NCBI GenBank assembly: GCA_016708875.1 | Contig: JADJFA010000001.1 | Span: forward strand, 690,001 to 754,000 | Direction of reading: 5' to 3' | DNA length: 64,000 nt | Source: Lewinellaceae bacterium | GTDB lineage: Bacteria; Bacteroidota; Bacteroidia; Chitinophagales; Saprospiraceae | In this document: piece after piece, positions 1 through 9,285 of the stretch | Numbering within the stretch: the first letter of the stretch is position 1 | Layout: each line of letters opens with the position of its first letter | Notes under the pieces: generated by a model | The model's database searches: none | What the model was told of the DNA's origin: nothing | The model's input: only the letters and a program-made list of their open reading frames with translations | Made by a program: the position numbers and the translations under genes

Positions 1-894
1 ACCAGTAGCATACAATGGCAGGCGAGGGTCGCTGGCCAACATGTCCAGAAAGAACTGATTCATGGTCAGGTAACCTGCACGTTGTTGTTCAAATGCAAAC
101 CACTGATTCCACTCGTTGGTGGCATCGCCAAACGGAGCCATCAAGTCCGATGTATTGCCAGCCAATCCAGCAAGGTAGGCTGCATCAAGTATAGCCAAGG
201 TAGTGGTTGCAGAGCCTGCAGCATCACGCTTGCTAAGGCGATTGGCATATCGTGCTTTCAGGACACGGGCTGCGAGACCCCAGTTTGCAGCGTCTCCACC
301 AAAAATGATGTCGTCAGTTCCAGGAACACGTGCATTTGTTGCAGGATCGCTGCCAAGGTCTGCAATTGCAGCATCCAAGGTAGATTGGATGTCGCGAATC
401 ACAGTTTCTTGAGCATCATAAGCTGCATTAAAATTGGCTTCACCAGCCAGACCACCAAGGGCTTGCGTATTTGGGATATCACCCCACATATCAGTAGCCA
501 ATCCGAGGTTCATAGCACGCAACACGCGCCCGATACCACGATAGATTTTGTTGGCATCACCTGCCTGATCGATCAATTGCTGTGCATTGATCAAACCACC
601 TGCATAAAGGTTCTGCCATTGGTTGTCAATAGAAGATTCCAGGATATCATAAGTCTGGAAATCACCATATTGGAACAATCTGCCAGCGGTCTGTTGAACT
701 AACAGAGATGGAATACGGCCTAAATCGCCCGTGTAATTGCTGACCGTGCCCAGCTGAGTACCAGTCAACAATACTTCAAGGCTCACCTGAGAGGGGCTGT
801 TGGGCGACACGTCGTAGCCCTCAACAAATTTTTTGCAGCCGGCAGTAAGCATTACTGCAAGGGCTACGGCAGTTATTGAAAATATTTTCTTCAT
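1..894 (-). CDS. SusD/RagB-like outer membrane lipoprotein, 3' end outside window
   Basis: The minus frame is open from the window edge to an ATG at 894 (298 codons), so the C-terminus is missing. The N-terminus MKKIFSITAVALAVMLTAGC is a lipoprotein signal peptide with lipobox LTAGC, and the next residues (KKFVEGYDVSPNSPS) are typical of SusD-like proteins, as are the later phrases RVLRAMNLGLATDMWGDIP and LAARVLKARYANRLS. Members of this family sit on the outer surface of the outer membrane and hand oligosaccharides or peptides to the partner SusC channel. The gene lies 22 bp downstream of the SusC gene on the same strand, the standard operon order. The substrate cannot be told from this window. 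Confidence 0.93.
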   Translation of the reverse strand, partial: MKKIFSITAVALAVMLTAGCKKFVEGYDVSPNSPSQVSLEVLLTGTQLGTVSNYTGDLGRIPSLLVQQTAGRLFQYGDFQTYDILESSIDNQWQNLYAGGLINAQQLIDQAGDANKIYRGIGRVLRAMNLGLATDMWGDIPNTQALGGLAGEANFNAAYDAQETVIRDIQSTLDAAIADLGSDPATNARVPGTDDIIFGGDAANWGLAARVLKARYANRLSKRDAAGSATTTLAILDAAYLAGLAGNTSDLMAPFGDATNEWNQWFAFEQQRAGYLTMNQFFLDMLASDPRLPLYATG

Positions 895-916
895 TAGAGG
901 AATTGCTTAGTTGAAA

Positions 917-3900
917 TTAGAAATTAGTGCGCAAGCCTACGATGTAAGAACGTGCACCTGGCATGTTGAAGTAGTCGAAACCGCCGATGCTGGAACCTGC
1001 ACCAGTCAAGCTCGTTTCTGGGTCTACTCCTTGATAATCAGTGCTCAACCACAGGTTGCGGCCCGTAGCGTACACTGTGATTCCCTTCAAATATTTGTTG
1101 ATTTTTGGCAAGGTATAGCTCAAAGTAACCTCACGAAGACGTATCCAAGAACCATCCTGGATAGCGTTTTCCACAGCATAGGCACCAAGATCGCCTTTAT
1201 AGGTGCCGAAGTATTGGAGTGATGAAACAGGGATGTCGTTTGCCGTACCATCGGCTTTAACACCTTCGATGATATACGCTTTGTCTCGGCCATCAGCAGA
1301 TTCTTGCGTTTTGCCCAAACGGCTCAACCGAGCGTAAGTGCCATTCCACAAAATACCACCTTGACGAATATCAAGCAGACCACTCAGACTCAAGCCTTTG
1401 AAGCTGAGCAAGGAATTGATACCTGCGGTCCAGTCTGGGTAAGGATTGCCAAGGAATCCTTCTTCAGCAGCGCGAAGTGGCAATCCGTTTGCACCGATTA
1501 CCAACTGACCAGCGTCATTACGCTGCCATTTTGTGCCAAATACAGCACCATAAGGCTGACCTACAATGGCATACGAACCGATGCCAGTGAAAGCGGCCTC
1601 GACGCTGAATTGATCTACGCCTGGTGCAAGTTTGGTCACTTCGTTTTCATTTTTAGTGAAGTTACCACCGATTGTCCAGGTAAAGTTTTTCGTACGAACT
1701 ACGTCAAGGTTTGCTTCCAACTCGATCCCCTTGTTTTCCATCTCGCCTACGTTGCTGTTGAACGCTGTGAAACCAGAAGTAGCAGCGATTGGGCGTGCCA
1801 CCAAAAGGTCTTTAGACTTGGACATGTAGTATGTAAATGCAAGGCGAACTCGGTTTTTCCACAAACGAGCGTCAAAACCACCCTCAATGGATTCATTGAT
1901 TTCAGGGCGCAATGCGCTGTTGCCCAGTGCGTTGCTGATATTGAAGCCGTTTTGGCCCAAATATGGGAAGCTCAAACCATCTGTAAAGCCATCCGTAAAC
2001 GTTGGGCGGCCAAAATAGGTGCGGGAGCTGTACGCATTGGGTTCACGACCAGCGCGTGCGAATGATGCGCGGAATTTCAAGAAATTCAGCACATCATTCC
2101 TATCCAATACTTCGGTTGCAATGAACGAAAGTGAAGCACTTGGATAGAAGAAGCTGTTCTTTGCTGTAGGACCAAAAGTAGAAGCCCAGTCATTACGACC
2201 ACCCAACGTCAGGTAAAGCATGTCGCGGTAACCCAAGTCTGCAGAAAACAATACACCTGCCAACCGAACAATTTGCTCAGAGTTGTCAGCATACAGTGTG
2301 GCCGCATTATTCAGGTTGTAGAAGTTCGGGATTGCCAGGTTTTGGCCCCGTGCAAATACACTTTGGTCATAGCGGTGGTTTAGCTGTGACCCCAAAGTAA
2401 AGTCCGTGGTGAAATTGCCAAAACGTTTGTTGATTCGGGCGATAAAATCGGTGTTTACTTCTTCGTGTTTCACGTTGGATTGCCAAACCTCACCGCGTGG
2501 GTCGTTGTTGTTGTTTCCAACCGCAAAAATTTGTCTGCGCTCATCATTGTACATATCAGTACCAATGCGGAATGTTAATGTCAGCCAATCCAATGGCAGG
2601 TAATCCAGGGTCACAGCACCAGACAAACGCCCTACATTACTGTTGTTTGGGTTGCGGTAGGCAGTCCAAAGTGGATTGTCATAAGGAGCGAAGTACTGAT
2701 GTTGTGATCCATCCACGTTTTCAAAGCCTGAAGCGCCAGTACCACCAGCTACATCGTGGTCTGCTGGCATACGAAGCAATGCCAACATTACCCCCGAAAG
2801 GTTGCTACCATTCTGGGCTTTAGAGTCACGGGTGTTTGTATAGGCACCATTGGCAGTAATTTTAAATTTATTGATGCCAGTGCTCGCGTTTATCCTGAAA
2901 GTGTTACGATTCAGGCTTGTGTTGGGCACGATACCTGTTTGATCGGTGTTGCTGTAGGAGAAACGGAAGGTTGTATTGTCTGTTCCGCCGCCGACAGAAA
3001 AGCTATGCATCTGCGTTTCACCCCTTTGGAAATAGGTATCCAGGTTGTCGAACGATTCTCCATCTGGAATACGTGGTCCCCAGCTATTTGGTGTTGCAGA
3101 GGAAGAAGTTCCTTCTGGCTGGCTACCGATAGTAACATTGTTGGCATCTTTGATTGCAGCTCCGCCGCCATTGCCTTGTCCGAAAGTAGTTTGAAGGTCA
3201 GGCAGTTTGTTTACCTCATCAATACCGTAGGAATAGCTATAGCTGCCGCTAAGGCCTTTCTTTCCTTTCTTGGTGGTAATCATGATAACCCCGTTGGCAG
3301 CACGTGTGCCATACAGCGCACTTGCAGAAGGGCCTTTGAGTACAGAAAGGCTTTCAATGTCGTCCGGGTTGATGTCAACACCTCGGTTTGATTCGTTGAC
3401 GCCCTGCAGGTTGGCATTGAAAGGGTAGTCGTTACCTACAACTGTATTAACAGAGTTGTCGTAAGGAACGTTGTCAATCACAATCAGCGGCTGGCTGTTC
3501 AATTGGAAGGAACCATTACCACGGATCAGGATTTTGGAGGACGCACCCGGCGTACCTGCCGAACCCACGACTTGAATACCCGAAGACTTTGCGGCCAAAC
3601 CTTGGATGGCATTTACCTCACCGGAATTGGTGATGGAGGCACCTGAAATTTTGGAGGTAGAATAGCCCAGAGATTTTTCTGAACGAGAAATACCCAAGGC
3701 AGTCACCACAACCTCATCAAGTTGGTTGTTGCTGACCATTACCACATCTACCACGTTGGAGGGTCCCAACGTAATCTCTTGCGTTCCATAGCCGGTGTAA
3801 GAAAACACCAATGTAGTAGCACCAGCAGGCACTTGTACGGAATAATTGCCATCAATGTCGGTCCGAGCACCGCCACCTGCGCCTTTTACTGCCACGGATG

Positions 3901-4012
3901 CGCCGATAAGCGCATCGCCGTCGCCTGTCACGGTACCCGTCACCGTGCGTTGGGCTTGGATAAGCCCACATGCAACGAACACGAGCGCGAACGTTGTTAA
4001 TAATCGCTTCAT
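917..4012 (-). CDS. SusC/RagA-family TonB-dependent outer membrane receptor
   Basis: A 1031-residue protein, normal for the family. It begins with a signal peptide (MKRLLTTFALVFVACGLIQA), then a carboxypeptidase-regulatory-like domain (about residues 22-95, with the DIDGNYSV and SYTGYGTQEI signatures), the TonB-box-like DEVVVTALG (about 99-107), a plug domain (ILIRGNGS, NDIESLSVLKGPSASALYG-type motif at about 215-240) and a large beta-barrel ending in aromatic F (YIVGLRTNF). It imports a polymer fragment through the outer membrane using TonB energy, with the downstream SusD-like lipoprotein as lid. No sigma/anti-sigma pair is visible next to it. Transcription is expected from the promoter at 4247-4279, giving a leader of about 230 nt. 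Confidence 0.95.
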   Translation of the reverse strand: MKRLLTTFALVFVACGLIQAQRTVTGTVTGDGDALIGASVAVKGAGGGARTDIDGNYSVQVPAGATTLVFSYTGYGTQEITLGPSNVVDVVMVSNNQLDEVVVTALGISRSEKSLGYSTSKISGASITNSGEVNAIQGLAAKSSGIQVVGSAGTPGASSKILIRGNGSFQLNSQPLIVIDNVPYDNSVNTVVGNDYPFNANLQGVNESNRGVDINPDDIESLSVLKGPSASALYGTRAANGVIMITTKKGKKGLSGSYSYSYGIDEVNKLPDLQTTFGQGNGGGAAIKDANNVTIGSQPEGTSSSATPNSWGPRIPDGESFDNLDTYFQRGETQMHSFSVGGGTDNTTFRFSYSNTDQTGIVPNTSLNRNTFRINASTGINKFKITANGAYTNTRDSKAQNGSNLSGVMLALLRMPADHDVAGGTGASGFENVDGSQHQYFAPYDNPLWTAYRNPNNSNVGRLSGAVTLDYLPLDWLTLTFRIGTDMYNDERRQIFAVGNNNNDPRGEVWQSNVKHEEVNTDFIARINKRFGNFTTDFTLGSQLNHRYDQSVFARGQNLAIPNFYNLNNAATLYADNSEQIVRLAGVLFSADLGYRDMLYLTLGGRNDWASTFGPTAKNSFFYPSASLSFIATEVLDRNDVLNFLKFRASFARAGREPNAYSSRTYFGRPTFTDGFTDGLSFPYLGQNGFNISNALGNSALRPEINESIEGGFDARLWKNRVRLAFTYYMSKSKDLLVARPIAATSGFTAFNSNVGEMENKGIELEANLDVVRTKNFTWTIGGNFTKNENEVTKLAPGVDQFSVEAAFTGIGSYAIVGQPYGAVFGTKWQRNDAGQLVIGANGLPLRAAEEGFLGNPYPDWTAGINSLLSFKGLSLSGLLDIRQGGILWNGTYARLSRLGKTQESADGRDKAYIIEGVKADGTANDIPVSSLQYFGTYKGDLGAYAVENAIQDGSWIRLREVTLSYTLPKINKYLKGITVYATGRNLWLSTDYQGVDPETSLTGAGSSIGGFDYFNMPGARSYIVGLRTNF

Positions 4013-4050
4013 ACGAAAAATTTTGATTTGGTGAAAAAATGTGTGAATTG

Positions 4051-4124
4051 TTTAGTTTAAAATACCTTGGATTAAGCCGTGTTTAACGCCAAGGAGCACG
4101 AGGCTGCCATTGTGTTAAACTAAA
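4051..4124 (-). promoter_or_regulatory. Nested hairpin in the susC 5' leader
   Basis: Within the untranslated leader, tttagtttaa (4051-4060) is the exact inverse complement of ttaaactaaa (4115-4124). Inside that stem, ccttgg (4065-4070) pairs with ccaagg (4089-4094). The transcript could therefore fold into two stacked stems 40-110 nt upstream of the susC start. There is no U-run, so it is not an intrinsic terminator. A role in mRNA stability or antisense/sRNA control is possible but is inference. Confidence 0.4.
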
Positions 4125-4246
4125 AAAGCCACCTGTAACAGACCACCCCACAATGTGAGGAAAACCTGTTTTCAAGCGGCTTTTGAAAGTTTGGATTGGT
4201 TATCGCTTCCAATAATTCTTGTTTAGGGGCGGGAGCATATCTCGAC

Positions 4247-4279
4247 CAAAGGTAAAACGCTTGGTCAACAAAGATCAAA
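4247..4279 (-). promoter_or_regulatory. Bacteroidota-type promoter for the susCD operon
   Basis: Read on the minus strand, TTTG (4279-4276) is followed after 21 bp by TACCTTTG (4254-4247). This matches the -33 TTTG / -7 TAnnTTTG consensus of the Bacteroidota housekeeping sigma factor. The start site would fall near 4240. The remaining bases from 4280 to 4408 are AT-rich and show no gene. Confidence 0.6.
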
Positions 4280-4408
4280 AAGAATTAACGATTTTTTAAA
4301 AAACGATTTGGCTAAGATTTTGCACATAAGTTTTCAAATATAAGACAATGAATCTTTTATGCCCGATTTGCCCAATAAAGGCAATTTGGGTTTTCTAACT
4401 TATACGCC

Positions 4409-5121
4409 TCAGTGGAGCTGCCGCAAATACATTTTAACCGTGTTTTCCAGTCCATAATAAAGCGCGTCGGCTATAAGCGCATGACCAATGCTGACTTCCA
4501 ATAATTGAGGGCAATGTTCTTTAAAAAAACGGAGGTTTTCGAGGTTAAGGTCGTGGCCGGCATTGATACCAATTCCGATCTCGTTGGCCACTTGAGCAGC
4601 TTTGGTATAAGCCCTGACAGCCTCAAAAGGGTCTTTTTTGAAATCGTGGGCAAAAGGCCCTGTATAAAACTCCACCCGGTCGGCTCCCGCAAGCTTTGCG
4701 CCTTCTACCATTTTAGCAACAGGATCAACAAAAACTGAGGTGCGAATGCTGTTTTTTTGAAGTTCCTTCACCACTTCGCGCAGTTCTGCTTGTTGCCCTA
4801 CCGTATCCCATCCATGGTCGCTGGTAAGCTGAGCATCGGTATCTGGTACGAGGGTACACTGGTGAGGTGGGTTGGCCAAAACTAATTCCAAAAAACCTTT
4901 CCGGGTTTCCCTTCAATATTGAACTCTGTGGTCACCATCGCAAGGAGCGCAGGCACATCGTCGTAACGAATGTGCCGCTGGTCGGGACGCGGATGCACCG
5001 TAATGCCTTGTGCGCCAAAGGATTCGATGTCTTTAGCGGCTTGCACCAGATCGGGCAAACTCCCTCCACGCGAATTGCGCAGCAGGGCTATTTTGTTTAT
5101 GTTGACGCTGAGATGGGTCAT
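4409..5121 (-). CDS. pdxJ: Pyridoxine 5'-phosphate synthase, split by a one-base frameshift
   Basis: PdxJ condenses 1-deoxyxylulose 5-phosphate with 3-amino-2-oxopropyl phosphate in the DXP-dependent vitamin B6 pathway. The N-terminal part (MTHLSVNINKIALLRNSRGG, TVHPRPDQRHIR) and the C-terminal part (LVLANPPHQCTLVPD, VEFYTGPFA, GINAGHDLNLENL) are both clear PdxJ but lie in different frames. The break is at an A6 run on the plus strand (4890-4895); adding one base restores GKVFLELVLANPPHQ and a 237-residue protein, the usual family length. All expected catalytic regions are then present. A sequencing error is more likely than a true mutation. A -7 element candidate lies at 5190-5197. Confidence 0.9.
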
Positions 5122-5189
5122 GGCAGGTGGCAGGTGGCGGTAAGCAGTTGGCAGGGGCGGGATTGCAAACCGCTTTCTACCTTGTGGCG

Positions 5190-5197
5190 CAAATGTA
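5190..5197 (-). promoter_or_regulatory. -7 element candidate upstream of pdxJ
   Basis: On the minus strand this reads TACATTTG, a match to TAnnTTTG, 69 bp before the pdxJ ATG. No good -33 TTTG is seen at the right distance. The 5122-5189 stretch between element and gene is rich in ggcaggtggc-like short repeats. Confidence 0.35.
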
Positions 5198-5204
5198 GAA
5201 GCCT

Positions 5205-6146
5205 ATGCAAGAAAACGACCTATTGAACGAACAAGATTTTCCGCCTGCCGCACCCAGGCTCCCAGAGCCTCAGGTTCGCATGGTGCTGCTGGCCCAAATC
5301 GGGCTTATGATCTTTTGCTCTGGCATTGGCGTGTTGTTGTACCTTTTAGTATGCGCATTAGCAGGTTGGGACACCACCTTGGCGCTAAATGCGGATTCGC
5401 CTGTGGCTGAACGTTGGCAAGTACGGCTGCAACTGGGATTGGCCCATTTTTTTGGATTTTTAGTGGCCGGTAGTGTCACTGTATGGATTTTTTACCGGGG
5501 TATTACGCAAACACGCACGGGTTGGCCAGACTATTTGCAAACCCGACGCTGGCCTCGCTTGACGGAGCTCCTGCTGGGCGTTTTGTTGATGACGGTGTCC
5601 TTGCCCTTGGTCCTTTATTCGTTGAATATCAACCAACAATTGCCGCTTCCGGAATTTTTTAAAATGGCTGGCGAACAGGCCGAGGAAGCGCTCAAAGGCT
5701 TGCTCAAAATGGACAATGTGGCTGAATTGATGGCCAATCTAGTCATCATCGCGTTATTGCCGGCCTTGGGCGAGGAGTTGGTATTCAGGGGCATTGTGCA
5801 ACAGCAGCTCCTGCGGCGCATCGCCAATCCATTGGTGGCCATTTTGGTTTCAGCCCTTGTATTTAGTGCTGCTCACTTTCAGTTCGAGGGGTTTATACCA
5901 AGGCTTTTGTTGGGCTTTTTGCTGGGCTGGCTTTATTGGCGAACCCGCAATTTTTGGGTGCCCGTGGTGGGCCATTTTTTCAATAACGGCATTCAGGTCG
6001 TCGGACAATATTTGTACGGCAAAGAAATGTCCACCATTGATTTAGAAAAGGAGGTGCAGGTGCCCTGGGAATTCGCCGCGATTTCAGCATTTATGGTGTT
6101 GGTTGTTATGCGGCTAATTGGTCAGACGAGTAAAAAACAAATTTGA
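5205..6146 (+). CDS. CPBP-family intramembrane glutamic endopeptidase
   Basis: A 313-residue polytopic membrane protein of the CPBP (CAAX protease and bacteriocin-processing, Abi) family. The three family motifs are visible near the C-terminus: EELVFRG (about residue 190), FSAAHF with the conserved His (about 222) and the second His in VVGHFFNNG (about 262). Hydrophobic segments begin at about residues 28, 77, 122, 180, 215 and 285. Bacterial members cleave or process small membrane-associated peptides, but the substrate here is unknown. It is divergent from pdxJ and 29 bp upstream of the M14 peptidase gene, with which it may be cotranscribed. Confidence 0.9.
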   Translation: MQENDLLNEQDFPPAAPRLPEPQVRMVLLAQIGLMIFCSGIGVLLYLLVCALAGWDTTLALNADSPVAERWQVRLQLGLAHFFGFLVAGSVTVWIFYRGITQTRTGWPDYLQTRRWPRLTELLLGVLLMTVSLPLVLYSLNINQQLPLPEFFKMAGEQAEEALKGLLKMDNVAELMANLVIIALLPALGEELVFRGIVQQQLLRRIANPLVAILVSALVFSAAHFQFEGFIPRLLLGFLLGWLYWRTRNFWVPVVGHFFNNGIQVVGQYLYGKEMSTIDLEKEVQVPWEFAAISAFMVLVVMRLIGQTSKKQI

Positions 6147-6175
6147 ATACAATTTTTTAGCGCAGTTATTTGATT

Positions 6176-8733
6176 ATGAGGTCCTTCCTTGCTTGCGTTT
6201 TGCTTTTCAGCATTTGCTTTTTCATTCCCTTTACGCTCCTTTCGCAAGAAAAACCGACGCTCGGCTATTACTTGCCTGAAGCAAATTACAACCCTGCAAT
6301 CCCTACCCCAGCCGCCTGGCTTGGCTATGAAGTGGGCGAATGGCATGCTACCCACGACCAGCTGATTGGCTATATGAAATCACTCGACGCGGCAAGCGAG
6401 CGCATCACGATGCAGGAATATGGCCGTTCGCACGAAAACCGCCCGCTTGTTTGTCTTACCATCACCCATCCAAGCAATCACGCCCGTTTGGAAGAAATAA
6501 AAGCCGCCCGCAATCGCCTGGTGAACCCTGCTGAAAGTGCCAGACTGGATTTGAAAGATATTCCTGCAGTCAATTACATGGGCTATTCCATTCACGGCGA
6601 TGAAGCCAGCGGGAGCAATGCGGCAATGCTGGTGGCCTACCACCTCGCCGCTTCACAAACATCAGAGATTGACCAGCTTTTGCGCAATACCATTATCCTG
6701 TTTGATCCATGCTTCAACCCGGACGGAATGCAGCGTTTTTCGTCGTGGATCAATAGCCAAAAGAGTCAAAGCCCTTCAGCAGACCCCTCTGGTAATGAGT
6801 ACAACGAACCCTGGCCACGCGGCCGAACCAACCACTATGGTTTTGACCTCAATCGTGATTGGCTCGTAGCGCAGCAACCTGAAAGTGTGGGGCGGGTGCG
6901 TATTTTTCAGGAATGGCACCCCAATGTGCTAACAGATCACCATGAGATGGGCAGTGGCTCCACGTTCTTTTTTCAGCCAGGGGTGCCGAGCCGAGTGAAC
7001 CCGATCACGCCCGCCCGGAATCAGGAACTGACCGCCAAAATTGCCACCTACCACGCCAACCTGCTTTCGGAGAAAAAAATCCTCTTTTTTACGGGCGAGA
7101 ATTTTGACGACTTCTACTATGGAAAAGGCTCGACTTATCCTGACGCGCAGGGCAGTATCGGTATTTTATTTGAACAAGCAAGCAGCCGCGGCACAGCACA
7201 GGATACTGAAAATGGCTTGTTGACATTTCCTTATTCCATTCGTAATCAGGTATATGCCTCTCTTTCGACGCTGCAAGCTGTTGGGGAAATGCGTGTGGAA
7301 TTGAACGAATACCTACGCGATTTTTACAAATCCGGCCTGGAAGGAGCCCGCAAAAGCGAGATAAAGGGCTATGTTTTTTCGGATGAAGATTTACCCGCCC
7401 GGGCATTTCTTTCCTTGCTTGGCAAACACGGGATTCAGGTTCAGAATTTACAGGAAAATCTTAGCCTTAATGGACAAACTTTCCAGAAAGGTTCGGCTTT
7501 TTTTGTGCCAAATGAACAGCAGCAATACCGTCTCATCCGAGCCATTTTTGAACGCCCAACCCAATTTCAAGACAGCATATTTTACGATATTTCAGCCTGG
7601 ACTTTGCCAGATGCTTTTGGCCTGCGCTGGTCTCCTGTAAAAACAAAAGATTACGATGGCAAGAAACAAGAGCAGGGTTTGAAGCTGGTGTCGTTGGATC
7701 CTCCGTTTATGATTTCGGACGAATCAGCTTACGCTTATGTCATTCCTGCTGCAGGCTATGAGTTGCCAAAAATTTTGATGGAATTGCAAAAAACTGGGAT
7801 TCGAGTTCGTGTCGCAATGAAACCGTTCGATGTCGATGGCCGACATTTTGAACCAGGAGCCTTGATCGTTGCGCCGCAGACCGTCAAAAGCCGGAATTTG
7901 TTCGCGCCATTCAAAGTATTGCTATAGACGGCATTCATGTGATAGCGATCCAAAATGGTCTAACGCCGAATGGTCCTGACCTTGGAAGCAGCCATTTCCC
8001 CGTCGTTCGTGAACCCAAGGTTTTGCTCCTTACCGGCAATGGGGTAAACGCAGCTGATGCGGGCGAAATCTGGCATCTGCTGGATACCCGGTACAATTTG
8101 CCCATTACCCGCGTGGACCTGAATCGTTTTGGCTCCTTGAATCTTGCGAAGTACAACGTACTCATCCTTGCCGATGGAAATTTCGCGAGCCTTTCGACGG
8201 AAAAAGTGAAACAATTCGCACAAGATGGCGGCACTGTCATTGCTACAGGCAGCACATTAAAGTGGTTAAAAACTGCTGGATTGGCCGCGCTCGAATTCCG
8301 CAACCAAGCCAATGATGCGCCTGGTCGGCGGCCTTATGCCAATATCGCGGAAGACCGGGGAGCGCGCACCTTGCCCGGCGCAATTTTTGAGGCGGAACTG
8401 GACCTTACACATCCGCTCTGTTTTGGCTACACGCATACGCGATTGCCAATTTTCCTCTCTGATACGCTATTTGTGGAAACAGCCAAGAACCCCTACGCAA
8501 CTCCCGTTGTGCTGACTAAAGAACCTCTACTGGCCGGATACATCCACCCGAAACAAAAGCCGCTGACACCCTACGCTGCTGGAGCCATCGTTTGTGGCTT
8601 GGGGCGTGGTAAGATCATCTGCTTTCCCGGAAATCCCAATTTTCGGGGTTTCTGGTACGGCACGAACAGGCTGTTCGCCAACGCGATTTTCTTTGGGAAT
8701 CTAATTAGCGCGGAGGGCGCGGAGAAGAAGTGA
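6176..8733 (+). CDS. M14-family zinc carboxypeptidase with C-terminal GATase-like domain, split by frameshift
   Basis: A secreted metallopeptidase (signal peptide MRSFLACVLLFSICFFIPFTLLSQ). The catalytic domain shows SIHGDEASGSNAA with zinc ligands His and Glu, GFDLNRDW, the third ligand region DHHEMGSG, and ILFEQASSRG near the catalytic Glu. The reading frame ends early at 7927, and the remainder of the protein, with the family's C-terminal alpha/beta domain (PRVxLL-like EPKVLLLTGNGVNAADAGEIWHLLD split around residue 620), follows in another frame from about 7886. One extra A in the A4 run 7886-7889 restores TVKKPEFVRAIQSIAIDG and a protein of about 852 residues, normal for Bacteroidota homologues. 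The TTG at 6170 is a possible but less likely start. Its stop codon lies inside the terminator hairpin at 8726-8758. Confidence 0.87.
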
Positions 8734-8758
8734 CACTTTTTAAAAAAGTGTCACTTCT
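8726..8758. terminator. Bidirectional terminator shared by convergent genes
   Basis: An inverted repeat built on gaagtgacacttttt and aaaaaagtgtcacttc. Because the hairpin ends in T-runs on both strands it can terminate both the M14 gene and the rfaE2 gene. The stop codon of each gene lies symmetrically within the stem (TGA at 8731-8733, and the minus-strand TGA at 8751-8753). Confidence 0.75.
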
Positions 8759-9248
8759 CACGCCCCAAAATCTTCTGTTCAATATTGGTGGTGGAATATC
8801 CCTCTACGAATGGGAGGCTTAAAACTTGTCCGCCCTGCGCAAGCACAAATTCTGAACCCACAATTTGCTCGGGCTCCCAATCGCCGCCTTTCACAAGGAT
8901 GTCAGGCTGAACAATTTTGATCAGTTCTATCGGGGTATCTCCCTCGAAAACAATCACTGCGTCTACCATTTGTAAGGCGGCAAGGAGGTAGGTGCGGGTG
9001 AGTTCGTCGTTGATGGGACGGTTTGGGCCTTTGAGCCGACGCACGGAAGCCGCGCTGTTCAAGCCCACCACTAGCCGGTCAGCCAGGTCGCGAGCCTGAG
9101 CGAGATAATGCAGGTGGCCATAATGCAAAAGGTCGAAACAACCATTGGTGAACACGATGCGTTGCCCGGCTTCGCGCCACTGCACGAGGGTGCGGCTCAG
9201 CGTTTCATTAGTGTGGATCTTTTGCTGGATTTGAGAAAAGTTTGTCAT
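8751..9248 (-). CDS. rfaE2: D-glycero-beta-D-manno-heptose 1-phosphate adenylyltransferase-like protein
   Basis: A small nucleotidyltransferase of the cytidylyltransferase superfamily. VFTNGCFDLLHYGHLHYL carries the HxGH motif, and RRLKGPNRPIN, VVGLNSAASV and DILVKGGDW are the RfaE2/HldE-C signatures. It activates heptose 1-phosphate with ATP for ADP-heptose, used in LPS core or glycans. Only the nucleotidyltransferase domain is present, as expected for the split RfaE2 form. I prefer the ATG at 9248 (MTNFSQIQQKI); an in-frame ATG at 9284, one base after the ileS stop, would add twelve residues and suggests translational coupling to ileS. Confidence 0.9.
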   Translation of the reverse strand: MTNFSQIQQKIHTNETLSRTLVQWREAGQRIVFTNGCFDLLHYGHLHYLAQARDLADRLVVGLNSAASVRRLKGPNRPINDELTRTYLLAALQMVDAVIVFEGDTPIELIKIVQPDILVKGGDWEPEQIVGSEFVLAQGGQVLSLPFVEGYSTTNIEQKILGREK

Positions 9249-9285
9249 CGTAAAGGGAATTATAACGGACAGGGAATTGAGCATG

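Noticed and set aside
1304..2065. Plus-strand frame within susC
   Set aside because: No signature and no start signal; antisense to a well-supported receptor gene. The same applies to the many other short frames on the opposite strand of large genes.
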